From Nematostella vectensis (Eukaryota; Cnidaria; Anthozoa; Actiniaria; Edwardsiidae): a stretch of DNA of 64,000 nucleotides. Below are positions 25,215 to 36,858 of the stretch, piece after piece. Both the position numbers and the translations under genes were made by a program. Below the pieces are notes generated by a model. That model ran no database searches and was not told the origin of the DNA. It saw only the letters and a list, made by a program, of their open reading frames with translations. The stretch is taken from contig NC_064038.1 of the NCBI RefSeq assembly GCF_932526225.1, positions 4,278,001-4,342,000 of the forward strand, read 5' to 3'. Every line of letters begins with the position of its first letter. Position 1 is the first letter of the stretch.

Positions 25215-28200
25215 TCAAGGTTCCCAGAATGAGTCATCAGCTAGTAGTTTGTCGAGTTGGCTGATTCCACCCGATAATATGTCGCGCTCACTGTCTTTAA
25301 GTTCCGAAGTGTTTAAGCCACCAATAGTTGTCGTGGCAACCAGCCTGGGCCTCCGAGCAGAAAGTTCATGTTTTGTCACATGCGAGAGCTTTCTTGGTGT
25401 GCGGGACAATGTATTGGTGAAGCCTGTGGGAGTAGCGTGGAAGTGTCTGTAGAGGGGTCTATGGGTGGGGTCACTCGAAGAACGTTTGTAAAAGGAAGAC
25501 TTTGGAGTCTTGGGAACTCCTGGAAGGTCTGAAACACAAGCATAAAGAAGTTATAATAACCACGACATGATTAACCATAAGAGCAGATGTTCAAAAGCTC
25601 AAAACAGCTAAAAAAAAAATAAGAGGCATTGACTGTAAGATTCGAGAAAAGTTGGAAATTGGCCCAAAAAACAATTTTTTTGTTAGTTTGACTGAATAAA
25701 GTATATTATATGACCGATCCATTGACCCAATAACTTTTTCTTAAAAAAAATCTTTCTTTCCTGAGACCAATTTTTTCACGCTCAAAATCGAAAAAACAGC
25801 ATTTTTCAAAAATCGTAAAAAAATAAGAAAAACTATAAAACAAACAACATTGGTCCTTGTCACTAACCTTTATATCTACATTCAAAAGCAGCAAGATTTG
25901 GAAGGATTGGACAAAATTTATTTCAATAAATCAATAAAACATTTGGCTTATTATTCTGCAAATCTATAAAGCATACACCTCTGCTCCGTGTCGAGGGCTA
26001 TATCTCGAGTAGTGGGTAGTTTTGTGAAAATCTACCTATATTTCCTGAAAGTCCTAATTATAAGTTTTTTTTTATATAAAAATATCCGCGGGCGACCGTA
26101 ATGTCTTTACAGGAAAACGTCTAAGAAATACCCAAAATTTAACTTTCCGCGAAATTGTATCTGGCATTACAGCGAGTGTTGACTAGACTAAGATTTTCGT
26201 AAAGTCTTAATTAAATAGGGCGATATGTCCCGGTGGCGGATCCAGAATTCTTTGGAGGTGGAAGGTGAGATATTCGCGAACTAGGGGGGAGGGGGTCGGG
26301 GCATAAATATACAAAACAAAGGACGTAGGGGGAAATTGGTGAATTTTAGCTCCCATACATTTTTATCAAAATGTAATGCACCCTGCTAGATCCGCTATTG
26401 ATGCTCAAATTACTTAACTTACGGTAAAATCTATTCAGACTAGGCTTTTTTTAGGTATCTGGGCGGGTGGGTGGGTGGGGGGCTTTGATGCTACCCTCCA
26501 TATCTCTTGAACCGCCTGAGCTATGACCATGAAACTAACCGAAAATGATAACCGGCATGCATAGAATCGTCACGCTCTATTTTGGGTGTGGTAAGATAAA
26601 TATTGACGTTACAATGATGTCATAATTATGGGGCATTAAGCAATCATCTAGCGCACTCACCTTCCACGAGGCTTGCGAGTGTCGACGCCTTGGTATGACA
26701 GGGTCCCGTGTCAGCATCATCATCCTTAGCAGGATAAACAGAATCGGAAGATGATTTCGCTACCTTGGGCTCCAACAGACCCAATTGCTCCACTTCAGTA
26801 TCTGATTTTTCTCCCTGAAGGACGTGATGTTTCTTCTGATGCTTTCGCTTCTTGGAGGAATTCTGACTTTGAGCATCAGCAGCCATTCTATCATTAGAGT
26901 TCTTACTAGATTTGGGTTCTTTGGAAGACTTCGCACTCAAGTCTTGCTGCTTTCTCGAATCAGTATCATCTGTCTTTTTCCTCTTCATTCGACAAGTCCC
27001 AATATGATCTTGTTTGGAGAGCTTTCTTTTCCTGGATTCGCTGAGTTGAGTCAAGACTTTTTCCTTCTCGCTGTTAGTGAAATCGATATCAATCATCTTA
27101 CTCCTTTTTTGTTTGTACTTTTTTCGTCCAGTTTCATTTAAATCTTCATCATAACGCACTTGACTATCACACTTTTTGCCAGCTCCATCTCTACCGGTTT
27201 CACTCGTTTCACCGGTATTAATAGATGGTTTCGGGGATATATGAGTTGAGGAATTCGCTTGTTGGGTCTTAGATGTTACTTGGGTTTCACTTAGCAAACT
27301 ATCCTTATCGGCTGTTTTCATTCCAGATTCTGACAAAACAATTTTTGCTTCTTGCAGCTCTTTATCTTTACGCTTTTTCTTTTTCTTCGACTTTTTCTTA
27401 TGAATTAAATTGCGTGGTTGTTGTTGGTTGACAGGCAGCTTTGGAGTGACTGTTTTTCCCGGGCTTTCGTCACCTTTTCCATTTAATTTCATGTTTGATC
27501 GACTGGGATCTCGTCGCTGCTTGGGATTGTCTTTTGATTCGTAAGAATCTTTCTTATTTTCTAACACATCACTAAATTTCATATTTAACCTTGCGTCCTT
27601 TCCATCTGCAACCTTAGTGACATCTTCATTGCTCTTCTTTGCTTGATGTGTCCGTTCCTTATCAACCTTCTGTTTATCTGTCCCGGCAATGTTTTCCTTC
27701 TTCTTGCTTTGTTCTCTACGTATCGATGGCTCCCCTTCGAGAGTACCGGAGTTTGGATTATCAGCACCATCACCATCCATTATATTTGTATCCTTCTGAA
27801 GGCTACTAGATTTCCCCTTGTGACTTTTCTTTTTCTTCGATTTTCGTTCGGAATCGGCAGCAACAGGTACAGGATAACTATCTTTAGAGAGGTTATATTG
27901 CTTCTTTCCTTGGACATCTCTCACTAGGGTGGGGTCCTGAACATTTTCGTTTGGCGAATTTAACTTTTTTCGATCAATCTCGCAAGAATCTTCACTTTCC
28001 TTGTGGTCTGAATGTTCAACGCCCCTTTTCTCCTTTTTCGACTTTCGCTGTTTCTTCTCACTTTCAGTACACTGGAAGTCTCCACTTTTCCGCTGAGCAG
28101 GAATATCTTCTTCTGTGTGAAAAAGGACCCTGGTTTTCACTCTTTTCTTTGGCTTGACTCTTATTTTACCACTTTCCTCTAATTGAGAAGCTACACTTTG

Positions 28201-31200
28201 GATATAGGTATTCTCCTTTATAAGAAGGTGAGAAGAGTCGTTGGCATTTTTCTGCACATTTTGTTTGTGTTTCCCACATTGAGAGCTCACGGAATCGGAG
28301 TTAACACGAAGTCTTCCTTTATTGGGTATTTCATCATCCATAGACATGTCTCTGGTAGCCTGAACATGGGAAAGGTAATTTTCTCTATTCTTCTGTTTGC
28401 GCGGCTCTTCTTTACTAACAGATAATAAATTCTCTCCGATGATACCTTCACGCAGTTTCGCTTCTTCGGTATTTTGAGCAGCAACAGGATTATCTTTTAA
28501 TGCCGCAGATCGCGGCACGGGTGTCTTGACCGCTTTTCCGTCGTCTTCAGTATCTGTCTTCTCACCTACTGATATCGCAATCTTGTTCTTTTTTGATTTT
28601 TTAGTTCTTTTCTTACTTTCCATTCCCGTATTATCTTGGGGTGCTGATAAGTCCGAAGATGCCGGAACAACTTGAGACTTCGTGGACTCAGAGGTAGGAG
28701 TGTTGACTTTCTTCCCAATAACGGTCTGACTACTTATCAATTCTTCATCTTTCTTTTTCTTGAATTTCTTAAGTCCGACTCCTGTCTCAGCAGATGTGAA
28801 GTTTCTAGAAGATGTAAGCACATCTCGCGATTCATATACCGGTGTGTCGACTTCCTTTTCAACGATTTTCGCGACAGTTTGGTCATCTTTCAATCCTTTA
28901 TTTTTCTTTTTTCTTTTCTTGGATGGCTCAATTTCGACTCCTGTCTCAGCAGATGTGAAGTCTATAGAAGATGTAAGCACATCTCGCGATTCATGTACGG
29001 TTGTGTCGACTTCCTTTCCAGCGTCTCTCGCGACAGTTTGGTCATCCTTTAATCCTTCCTTCTTCTTTTTTCTTTTCTTAGATGGCTCAATATCGAGTCC
29101 TATCTCAGCAGATGTGAAGTCTCTAGAAGATGTAAGCACATCTAGCGGTTCATATAAGGGTTTGTCGACTTCCTTTCCAACGTCTTTCGCGACAGTTTGC
29201 TCATCCTTTAATCCTTCCTTTTTCTTTTTTCTTTTCTTAGATGGTTCAATATCGACTCCTATCTCAGCAGAGGTGAAGTCTCTAGAAGATGTAAGTTCAT
29301 CTCGCGATTCATATACGGGTGTGTCGACTTCCTTTCCAGCGTCTCTCGCGACAGTTTGGGCATCCATTAATCCTTCCTTCTTCATTTTTCTTTTCTTAGA
29401 TGGCTCAATTTCGACTCCTATCTCAGCAGATGTGAAGTCCCCAGAAGATGTAAGCATATCTTGCGATTCGTATACCGGTGTGTCGACTTCCTTTTCAGCG
29501 TCTTTCGCGGCAGTTTGGTCACCTTTTAATCCTTTATTCTTATTCTTATTCATCTCCTTGGACGGCTCAATTTCGACTTCTGTCTCAGCAGATGTGAAGT
29601 CCCCAGATGATGCATGTACATCTCGCGATTCGTATACCGGTGTGTCGACTTCCTTTCCAACGATTTTCGCGACAGTTTGGTCATCTTTCAATCCTTTATT
29701 TTTCTTTTTTCTTTTCTTGGATGGCTCAATTTCGACTCCTGTCTCAGCAGATGTGAAGTCTATAGAAGATGTAAGCACATCTTGCGATTCATATACGGGT
29801 GTGTCGACTTCCTTTCCAGCGTCTCTCGCGACAGTTTGGTCATCCTTTAATCCTTCCTTCTTTTTTTTTCTTTTCTTAGATGGCTCAATATCGAGTCCTA
29901 TCTCAGCAGATGTGAAGTCTCTAGAAGATGTAACAACATCTCGCGATTCATATACGGGTGTGTCGACTTCCTTTCCAGCGTCTCTCGCGACAGTTTGCTC
30001 ATCCTTTAATCCTTCCTTTTTCTTTTTTCTTTTCTTAGATGGCTCAATATTGAGTCCTATCTCAGCAGATGTGAAGTCTCTAGAAGATGTAAGCACATCT
30101 AGCGGTTCATATAAGGGCGTGTCGACTTCCTTTCCAACGTCTCTCGCGACAGTTTGGTCATCCTTTAATCCTTTCTTTTTCTTTTTTCTTTTCTTAGATG
30201 GTTCAATATCGATTCCTATCTCAGCAGAGGTGAAGTCATTAGAAGATGTAAGTTCATCTCGCGATTCATATACGGGTGTGTCGACTTCCTTTCCAGCGTC
30301 TCTCGCGACAGTTTGGTCATCCATTAATCCTTTCTTTTTCTTTTTTCTTTTCTTAGATGGTTCAATATCGATTCCTATCTCAGCAGAGGTGAAGTCATTA
30401 GAAGATGTAAGTTCATCTCGCGATTCATATACGGGTGTGTCGACTTCCTTTCCAGCGTCTCTCGCGACAGTTTGGTCATCCATTAATCCTTCCTTCTTCT
30501 TTTTTCTTTTCTTAGATGGTTCAATATCGACTCCTATCTCAGCAGATGTGAAGTCCCCAGAAGATGTAAGCATATCTTGCGATTCATATACCGATAAGTC
30601 GACTTCCTTTTCAGCGTCTTTCGCGGCAGTTTGGTCACCTTTTAATCCTTTATTCTTATTCTTATTCATCTCCTTGGACGGCTCAATTTCGACTTCTGTC
30701 TCAGCAGATGTGAAGTCCCCAGATGATGCATGTACATCTCGCGATTCGTATGCCGGTGTGTCGACTTCCTTTTCAACGTCTTTCGCGACAGTTTCTTCAC
30801 TTATCAATCCTTCATTTGTGTTTTTCTTCTTGGATATCTCATTGATATTCATATCTGCTGACATCAATTCAGTAGGCACATGTCTATTACCTTTTCCGAT
30901 AGATGGCTCTGTTCCTTCACATTGTGAAATAATTTTCTCTGACAGTGCGGTATAAGAATTCTTTTCCAAAGCCAGGTGCTTCTTCTTACTACATATTTCC
31001 TTCGCGGTTTCCTTTCCTGTCTGCGTCCCCGTATTTTCAACACCAGCACACGGGCTTTTCTTTCCTTCCAGACTATCATCTGGTGTCGGGGGAGTCGTGA
31101 CATTCCTTGGAGGGCTTCTTGCATTATAAGTGCCTTTGTTTTTATAAGACACTTCCTCCCTTATATGAGAGCTTTCTGTTGAATTTTGCAAACACGGAAA

Positions 31201-34200
31201 GTTTGTAGCATTAGGAGCTTCTCCGGTGTCCATTTCACTGTCAGAAATGACAGACTGATCCTCAGATAAGCAATGGTTTTCCCAGACAGAAGGTGTGCAT
31301 ACAGATCTCAGTCTCCCACATTGAATGCGTTTAGATTTTCTTCTACCTTTCGGAAGGCGACTTTTTCTGACCCAGCAATGTAGTCCTGGAGATTTGTCGC
31401 TGTTTCTTTCTGTGCTTTCTTTAGAGTCATCATCCTCAACAGCAGCAGAATGAGAAAGGAGAGTAGAAGCAGACAAAGAGGGAGAGAATGTTGGAGAAAG
31501 GAGAGAAGACGGGGGGTGGATAGCAGTAAGTGCCGGTGCCGCATCTGCGGGCGGTTCCTTGTCCTTGCTGGCTGGATGGTTTATCCCTCGTGTGGTTTCG
31601 CTGGGAGTGCCTTGGCCGGCAGCTAAAACAGAGGAACATGTGTTAAAAAGAAGCCACACATTGAAATTACTTTCTTTAAATATATGTGCTATGACCTGGC
31701 GGGGAGGGGGAGGAAAAGGGGAACACTATGACCTTGTCGACAATACGGGTCAACAGGAATGCATTATTTTTGTTTACTAAGGTCTATAATATACATTACA
31801 GACAAACATCAAGTACGTAGGCTTCGCGTCGGTTTTTGCTCGTGTGGCAAGTGTCTCTGGCTCATATGAATTTGTATACCGACAATTATCGATAATAACG
31901 AATAAAATTGAATATCTAAGTTCTAAGTATGACTCGTTTTTGTGTACTGTGAAAAATCGCAAAAGATTCATATAAATATCGGGGTCAAGGTCCTTGTCAA
32001 ATAATTGTATGCTGCTTCGTGGCCGACGTGAGAAACAATGCGACACAGAAAGATGGAGATCCTGTTACGGCCTGTCTGCAGCAAAACCCGGTAACAACAT
32101 TGTCTTTTTCGTATCCTGAAATTTTGATTGCCCTTCTTTAAACCAGCATACTCAGACAACGACAGTGGTATGATCCACATATTATACGATGCCGCACATT
32201 CACACTCTGAGGGAAATCTAAGCTCCCTTAGACAAGATTTTCTAGCTTGAGGGGTTACATTCGTACCTATTTCCTCGTCGCGACTAGCGAAATCCTTTTC
32301 TTCGATAGTGTAACCCGACTCAGTGTGAGTCACACAGTCCTCGTTGGTGGAGAAGCTGGGGTGTTGAGTTGCGTCTTTAGTAGCTCCGCCTTCATGTCTT
32401 CCTGACGATTTATATTGTTTATCGTTTTCTTTATTTGAGATAGCCTTCTCGAGGTCTGCTGAAGATGAACATGTGCTTCTGGATGAACTACTCATACCGT
32501 CTGATGGTTCCGATAATTTACCATGTTTTGAGACACTCTTCTTAGGTGTCGTTGAGGATGTGCTGCAGGATGAACTGCTACTAGAATCCAGAGGAGCTTG
32601 TGATGATTTATGTTGCTTGTCTACTTTATTCGAGGTAACTTTATCAGGCGTTGTTGAATTTGAAAAACTAATGACATCATCATCAACTCCGATTTTCTTC
32701 ACTGCTCGTGCAACCCTTCTGTATTTAATCTGTTCACTTTGATTCCCTTCCCACTTCTTGTAACCGCTAACATCGCTCCGAGTCATCCTTACAACGCCAT
32801 TTAGGAGAGTTGCTCTAGCAATGTGATTAAACCTTTTATTGCTGCCCTTATGATAGAATACAGAACCGGAACGAATAAACCTGACCGGGGAACAAGCAGG
32901 GAAGGCTAGGTTATCTACCTCTGACTCAGTAACCGAACAGACACTATCCCTATCTTGACGCTTCGCACGTCGTCCTTGGGACGTCGTCCTAACGGGAGTT
33001 TGAACCTCGGGCTCCTTGTATACCTTTTTCTGTTGAGGTATTTGTTTTTGAGATTTAATTCTGAAAGGAGTTTGAGTCCCACGATTGGCGATAACCAGAT
33101 TTTCCTGTTCAAAGCACCCTGGATCTTTTTCTTGGGATGCCGTTTTAACCAGAGTTTGAATCCCACGATTGGCGATAATTAGGTTTTCCTGTTGAACGCA
33201 CCTTGTATCTTGTTCATGGGATGCCGTTTTAACCAGATTTTCCTGTTGAATGCACCCTGGATCTTTTTCTTGGGATGTCGTTCTAACCAGAGTTTGAACC
33301 CCATGATCGTTGGTAACCAGCTTTTCCTGCAGCAGAACGCACCTTGAAGCATTGAGGTCTGTAACTTCTTCGCCGCCGACAGAGTCTATCCTATTTTGTA
33401 AATCAGCCGGTTCATTTCTATTAATGGCAGTTGCAATTTCGTCTATAGATATATTGTCTTGCTGCATGAAATCACATTTGTCTAGCCCAATTTTTACAGG
33501 AGTAGAGGGTCTAGATAACGTTTCCTTATATTGCGATTCCGTAGTCTTTTGGCAACCCAGAAGGGCGCTATGGTCTCGAACCATACCCTCTTGGTCATCT
33601 GAACAATCAGAACGGTGTTTTGTGCCGGTGTCTATCGCACCGAGGCTCTGGCTGTCCTCTGCAGTCATAGATTTCGTGCTTGCGACAGACGGCGAATCAA
33701 ACAACTCAAGAGGTCCCCTATTCTCCGGATCACTGACATAATCTTCATGCGATGAAGCAAGCCAACTAGCAACTTTTGTCACAGATTTTTTTAACCTTTT
33801 TCTGTTTTTTGAATGGGAGCATGCAGAGGACTCCAGCATAGATTTGAACTGTTCAGAGCTTAATACAGCTTCAGATATAGTGCTGCACAAGTCGTCCGGA
33901 GCCCCAGGAGATGTTCGAATGCACCCTAAAACACTCTGTCTGTGTTTCTTCACTGCTCGTTTGAGAATTTTTTCTTCTACTCCAAATCTAATACCTTTAT
34001 CATCCTTTTGCGCTTTTACGGTCAATGTACCCTGATTGACTTTTGAGCTTCTAATATGTTGAGTTTTCCTGTTTATTCCGCCACACGGATTGACAGCTGG
34101 ATTGACAGTTGGTATGGATTCATTTTCTTTCAATACAAATTTTCTTAAAACAAATTTCAAATTAGTTTTTTTCTTGGGCCTTTTAGTATCGTTTTGATTA

Positions 34201-34482
34201 CCCGGTTCATTAGTTTTCAGTTTCCCCTTTTCATTGTTTGGATGTTGTTTGTCATAATCATCAACACTCATGGAAATATCAGTTCTCTTTTGGGCCATAT
34301 TGCAGGGGGTTACCATATTTAAGATAGTGCCCTCCTCCTCGTGAGTCACCGATTCTAAATTAGGTCTTAGTGAAGTATTATCAGCATCATCATTACCATG
34401 GCTTCGGGATATTTGGGCAGTATTCCTTTCTGAAGGGATTGTTTTTTCTTCTTCGACAGAGCTGGATTTTTTGTCATCATGG

Positions 34483-34513
<31 letters not shown>

Positions 34514-36821
34514 TATAAACAATGTTGTCTTCGACATCATCTTCCACAATGACTCGCTTTGTTTTGCGTGAGGATTTTGCTTTGCACAATCCTACAAAAT
34601 CCAATACAAATAATACAAGGTTATTTTAGACTAAATGTATGGAAGCCTTCATAACAGGCCCTTAGGCTGGATGTGTGTTGAGGGGTCTGGTGTGCATATT
34701 TTAAAGCTCCCCATTAACTGTGGTCAATAGAAGCCCCTTTTCCACTTAGCTGTGAAGGGTATTCTCAAGATGCACTCACATTGGCTTGAATTGTGAGCAA
34801 CTGTTTTTGATATCATACTCATCTAATAAAATGGCACAAGATGGCTAGGGATAAACTGCATGCACAGCTACTCCAGTCATGTCATGCTGGTGCAGTGCTG
34901 GTGTGGTGTTATTAGATGAATAAAACCTTGTATCTTCCACTATACCTGAAGTTGCAAATACGGTCTCATGTGTATCTAGCACAGACTCCACGACATAGAG
35001 GCCGGCCAACTCATAGTGCTCCTTGTTCTGCAGGGATGTTATTGAGGTGACATTCCTAAGGTGACAAAGACCAAAATGAACACAAGTTGCAGGGATGTTA
35101 TTGAGGTGACATTCCTAAGGTGACAAAGACCAAAATGAACACAAGTTGCAGGGATGTTATTGAGGTGACATTCCTAAGGCAACAAAGACCCAAATGAACA
35201 CAAATTGCGGAGTTGTCATAGAGGTGTCATCTCTAAGGCAACAAAGACACAAATGAACTCAAGGTGCAGCGATGTCAAAGAGATGCTACATCTAAGGTGA
35301 CAAAGATACAATTGAACATACTGTAAGTTGCAAAGATGTTAAAGATATTCCAGAAACCTGAAGTAAAAAATAAAACCTGACATTTCCCCTATTGTTTGTA
35401 TAGAGAAAATAATGAACAAAAACACCTAGCATCTGTAGCAAAAACACTTAGCATTTGTAGCTGGAGGCCAGTTCCTATTATCGGCCACCTTGTTGACTTC
35501 CCAGAAAAAAGCAACTGATGTGGGGTCCGGCATGTTTAATTGATAGAACCAATATCCATATCAATCAATTTTCTTAAATAAATTAACTACTGTTTTTGCA
35601 ATGGTGAGGAAAAATTGAGGAAAAGGTCAATCTATATCGATCGATTAAGATGGTAAATAAATATTGCTTTCTTCATTAAATTGAAAATAAGATTTTATGC
35701 AATTTTCTTCAGATTTTCTTAGATCTGCTATGTGTTGATATAGAGCTAAAAGTTTATTGTATATGTCAAAATTGCCAAACATTTATTACTTACAGTGGTT
35801 TTTGATTTTTTAGAATCAAAATCTACAGTAAGCACTAAATGTTTGGCAATTTTGCTTTTAGAAATGCATTTTGATTATGAGTGTAATGTAAATCTAAAGT
35901 GGAAAATAATGTTTTTAGAACAATGTTTTTCTCAATGAGTAATTTATCACCGTTTCTAGACCCTGTATGCCTGGTGCACACTAGTGACAACGAAATAATG
36001 ACATGGTTCATGTTCATATGTTCAAGTGTGAATGGTTTGGCATAAAGACATAAGTCTGACATAACGACACGGACATAACGACATAAAAGAAAACAAAACA
36101 AATGGTTTTTCCCTGTCTTTATTATGTCCCTGTTGTTATGCCAGGCTTAATCATAGATGTCAACTCACCTGCTTTAGGCGGGTGTCACAAGATTTTGAAC
36201 CTCATCACAAGCCTAATTTTTGTGAGAATGTTCATACACTCTCTGTATTCACCCGCACTGGCTCTCTTTTTTTCCACATATTTACTGTATTTCACCCGGT
36301 TATACAAGATTTCTGTGCAAGTTGGGTTGACAGCTATGCTTACGAACATGAGAGTGGGCACGCCTATGTCGTTATGTCACTTGTGTGCTCCAGGCAGTAG
36401 ACTCAAGTACCCGTACGTATTTGTTTATGCGGCCTAAATTACACTGGACATAAATCCGCTTCAAACTTCACAAGCAAGCTGACAATGACAGGTTAAAATA
36501 ATAAAGGCTTCGGTGTTTTCAAGAATAAGATTTCCTTTCCGTAATCGGACCAATGATACTGTTAGGAATTTATTAATACCCGGAATTGGGATAGTTTTAT
36601 GTGATTTCTTACCCGTATTCGGGATAAATGTAGCGTGCAACTTTGAGGATTTCTTCTATTAAATCCGATACTGTCTTGTTGGATCCTATGACAACCTGAT
36701 ATCAAGGCAGATAGCATTAGATGTAGCAGTCAAACATGCTTTTCCTTCCCTCAGAACTTACCATGAACTGACGGGAACCGTCTAAAACAACATGAAGTTT
36801 CAAATGCGTATCTGCAGCCAT
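25215..36821 (-). CDS. Giant lysine-rich repeat protein, weakly coilin-like N-terminus
   Basis: Six exons join in phase: 36762-36821, 36613-36695, 34946-35055, 32267-34591, 26661-31622, 25215-25528, giving about 2,617 residues. I do not recognise the family with confidence. Residues 1-85 look like a small beta-grasp module (LKLHVVLDGSRQF, KTVSDLIEEIL, ELAGLYVVESVLD), similar in layout to the coilin N-terminal domain; I see no C-terminal Tudor domain as in coilin. A low-complexity acidic and basic region follows, including a poly-Asp run near 34490-34520. About 13 tandem 53-residue repeats lie in exon 5, each with IEPSKKRKKKK and GKEVDTPVYESRD. Many KKRKKKK clusters suggest nuclear or nucleolar location. 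The C-terminal exon (DLPGVPKTPKSSFYKRSSSD) is conserved-looking and ends in DDSFWEP. Overall composition is like that of nucleolar phosphoproteins (NOLC1, Treacle), but that is analogy only. Confidence 0.75.
25529..26660. other. Intron 5 of the lysine-rich repeat gene
   Basis: This intron separates the exon with the repeats from the terminal exon. It is AT-rich, with a purine-rich stretch near 26280-26310 and a gggtgggtgggtgggg run near 26464-26480. I see no other feature. Confidence 0.6.
28760..30830 (-). repeat. 159-bp coding tandem repeat with higher-order structure
   Basis: About 13 in-frame copies of a 159-bp (53-residue) unit lie inside exon 5 of the lysine-rich gene. A unit reads DFTSAEIG-DIEPSKKRKKKK-GL-DDQTVARDAGKEVDTPVYESRD. 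Variants recur in order: the NKNKNKG unit, GLMD units, the PLYEPLD unit, then the KKKNKGL-KIV unit appear once, then again, so a multi-unit block has been duplicated. The antisense strand is open for 731 codons as a by-product. Confidence 0.95.
35032..35345 (-). repeat. 59-bp repeat copying the exon 3 acceptor of the lysine-rich gene
   Basis: Five units of about 59 bp (core ggtgacattcctaaggtgac) begin inside coding exon 34946-35055 and run into the upstream intron. Each minus-strand unit carries CCTTAG|GAATGTCACC or a decayed form, that is, the acceptor AG plus the first exon bases. The left-most unit is the true exon start at 35055. Because 59 is not a multiple of three, use of an upstream acceptor would shift the frame. 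Confidence 0.85.
35767..35854. other. 88-nt near-perfect hairpin (miRNA- or MITE-like)
   Basis: The ends caaaattgccaaacattta and taaatgtttggcaattttg are perfect reverse complements of 19 nt. Inner segments also pair (ttactta/agtaagc, ttttgatt/aatcaaaa), leaving a loop of about six bases (ttttag). Length, continuous stem and small loop fit an animal pre-miRNA; a short inverted-repeat transposon is the main alternative. It lies in intron 2 of the lysine-rich gene, so it could be processed from either strand. Confidence 0.7.
36153..36337 (+). mobile_element. 185-bp MITE-like element, TIR atagctgtcaac
   Basis: The element begins atagatgtcaac and ends gttgacagctat, which form terminal inverted repeats. 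Its inside contains aggcgggtgtcacaagatttt and cacatatttactgtatttca. Related copies lie at 55749-55927 and, as partial copies, near 55671-55745 and 56880-56981. It has no coding capacity, so it is a non-autonomous element. It sits in intron 2 of the lysine-rich gene. No clear target-site duplication was identified. Confidence 0.75.
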
Positions 36822-36858
36822 TTTGGTTTGAAAGGCACATGGGTTCTTACCGCTGACC
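36817..36858 (-). promoter_or_regulatory. Start-site block shared with LRRC49
   Basis: The string gccattttggtttgaaa spans the start codon of the lysine-rich gene and ttaccgctgacc follows 13 bases further upstream in the gene's sense. The same pair occurs at 23401-23433. The minus-strand CCAAAATGGC fits a YY1-like start motif. Confidence 0.4.

Noticed and set aside
28760-30955. 731-codon plus-strand frame
   Set aside because: Antisense of the 159-bp coding repeat. The minus-strand frame has conserved joins, a long unique C-terminus and correct splice phases; the plus frame has none.
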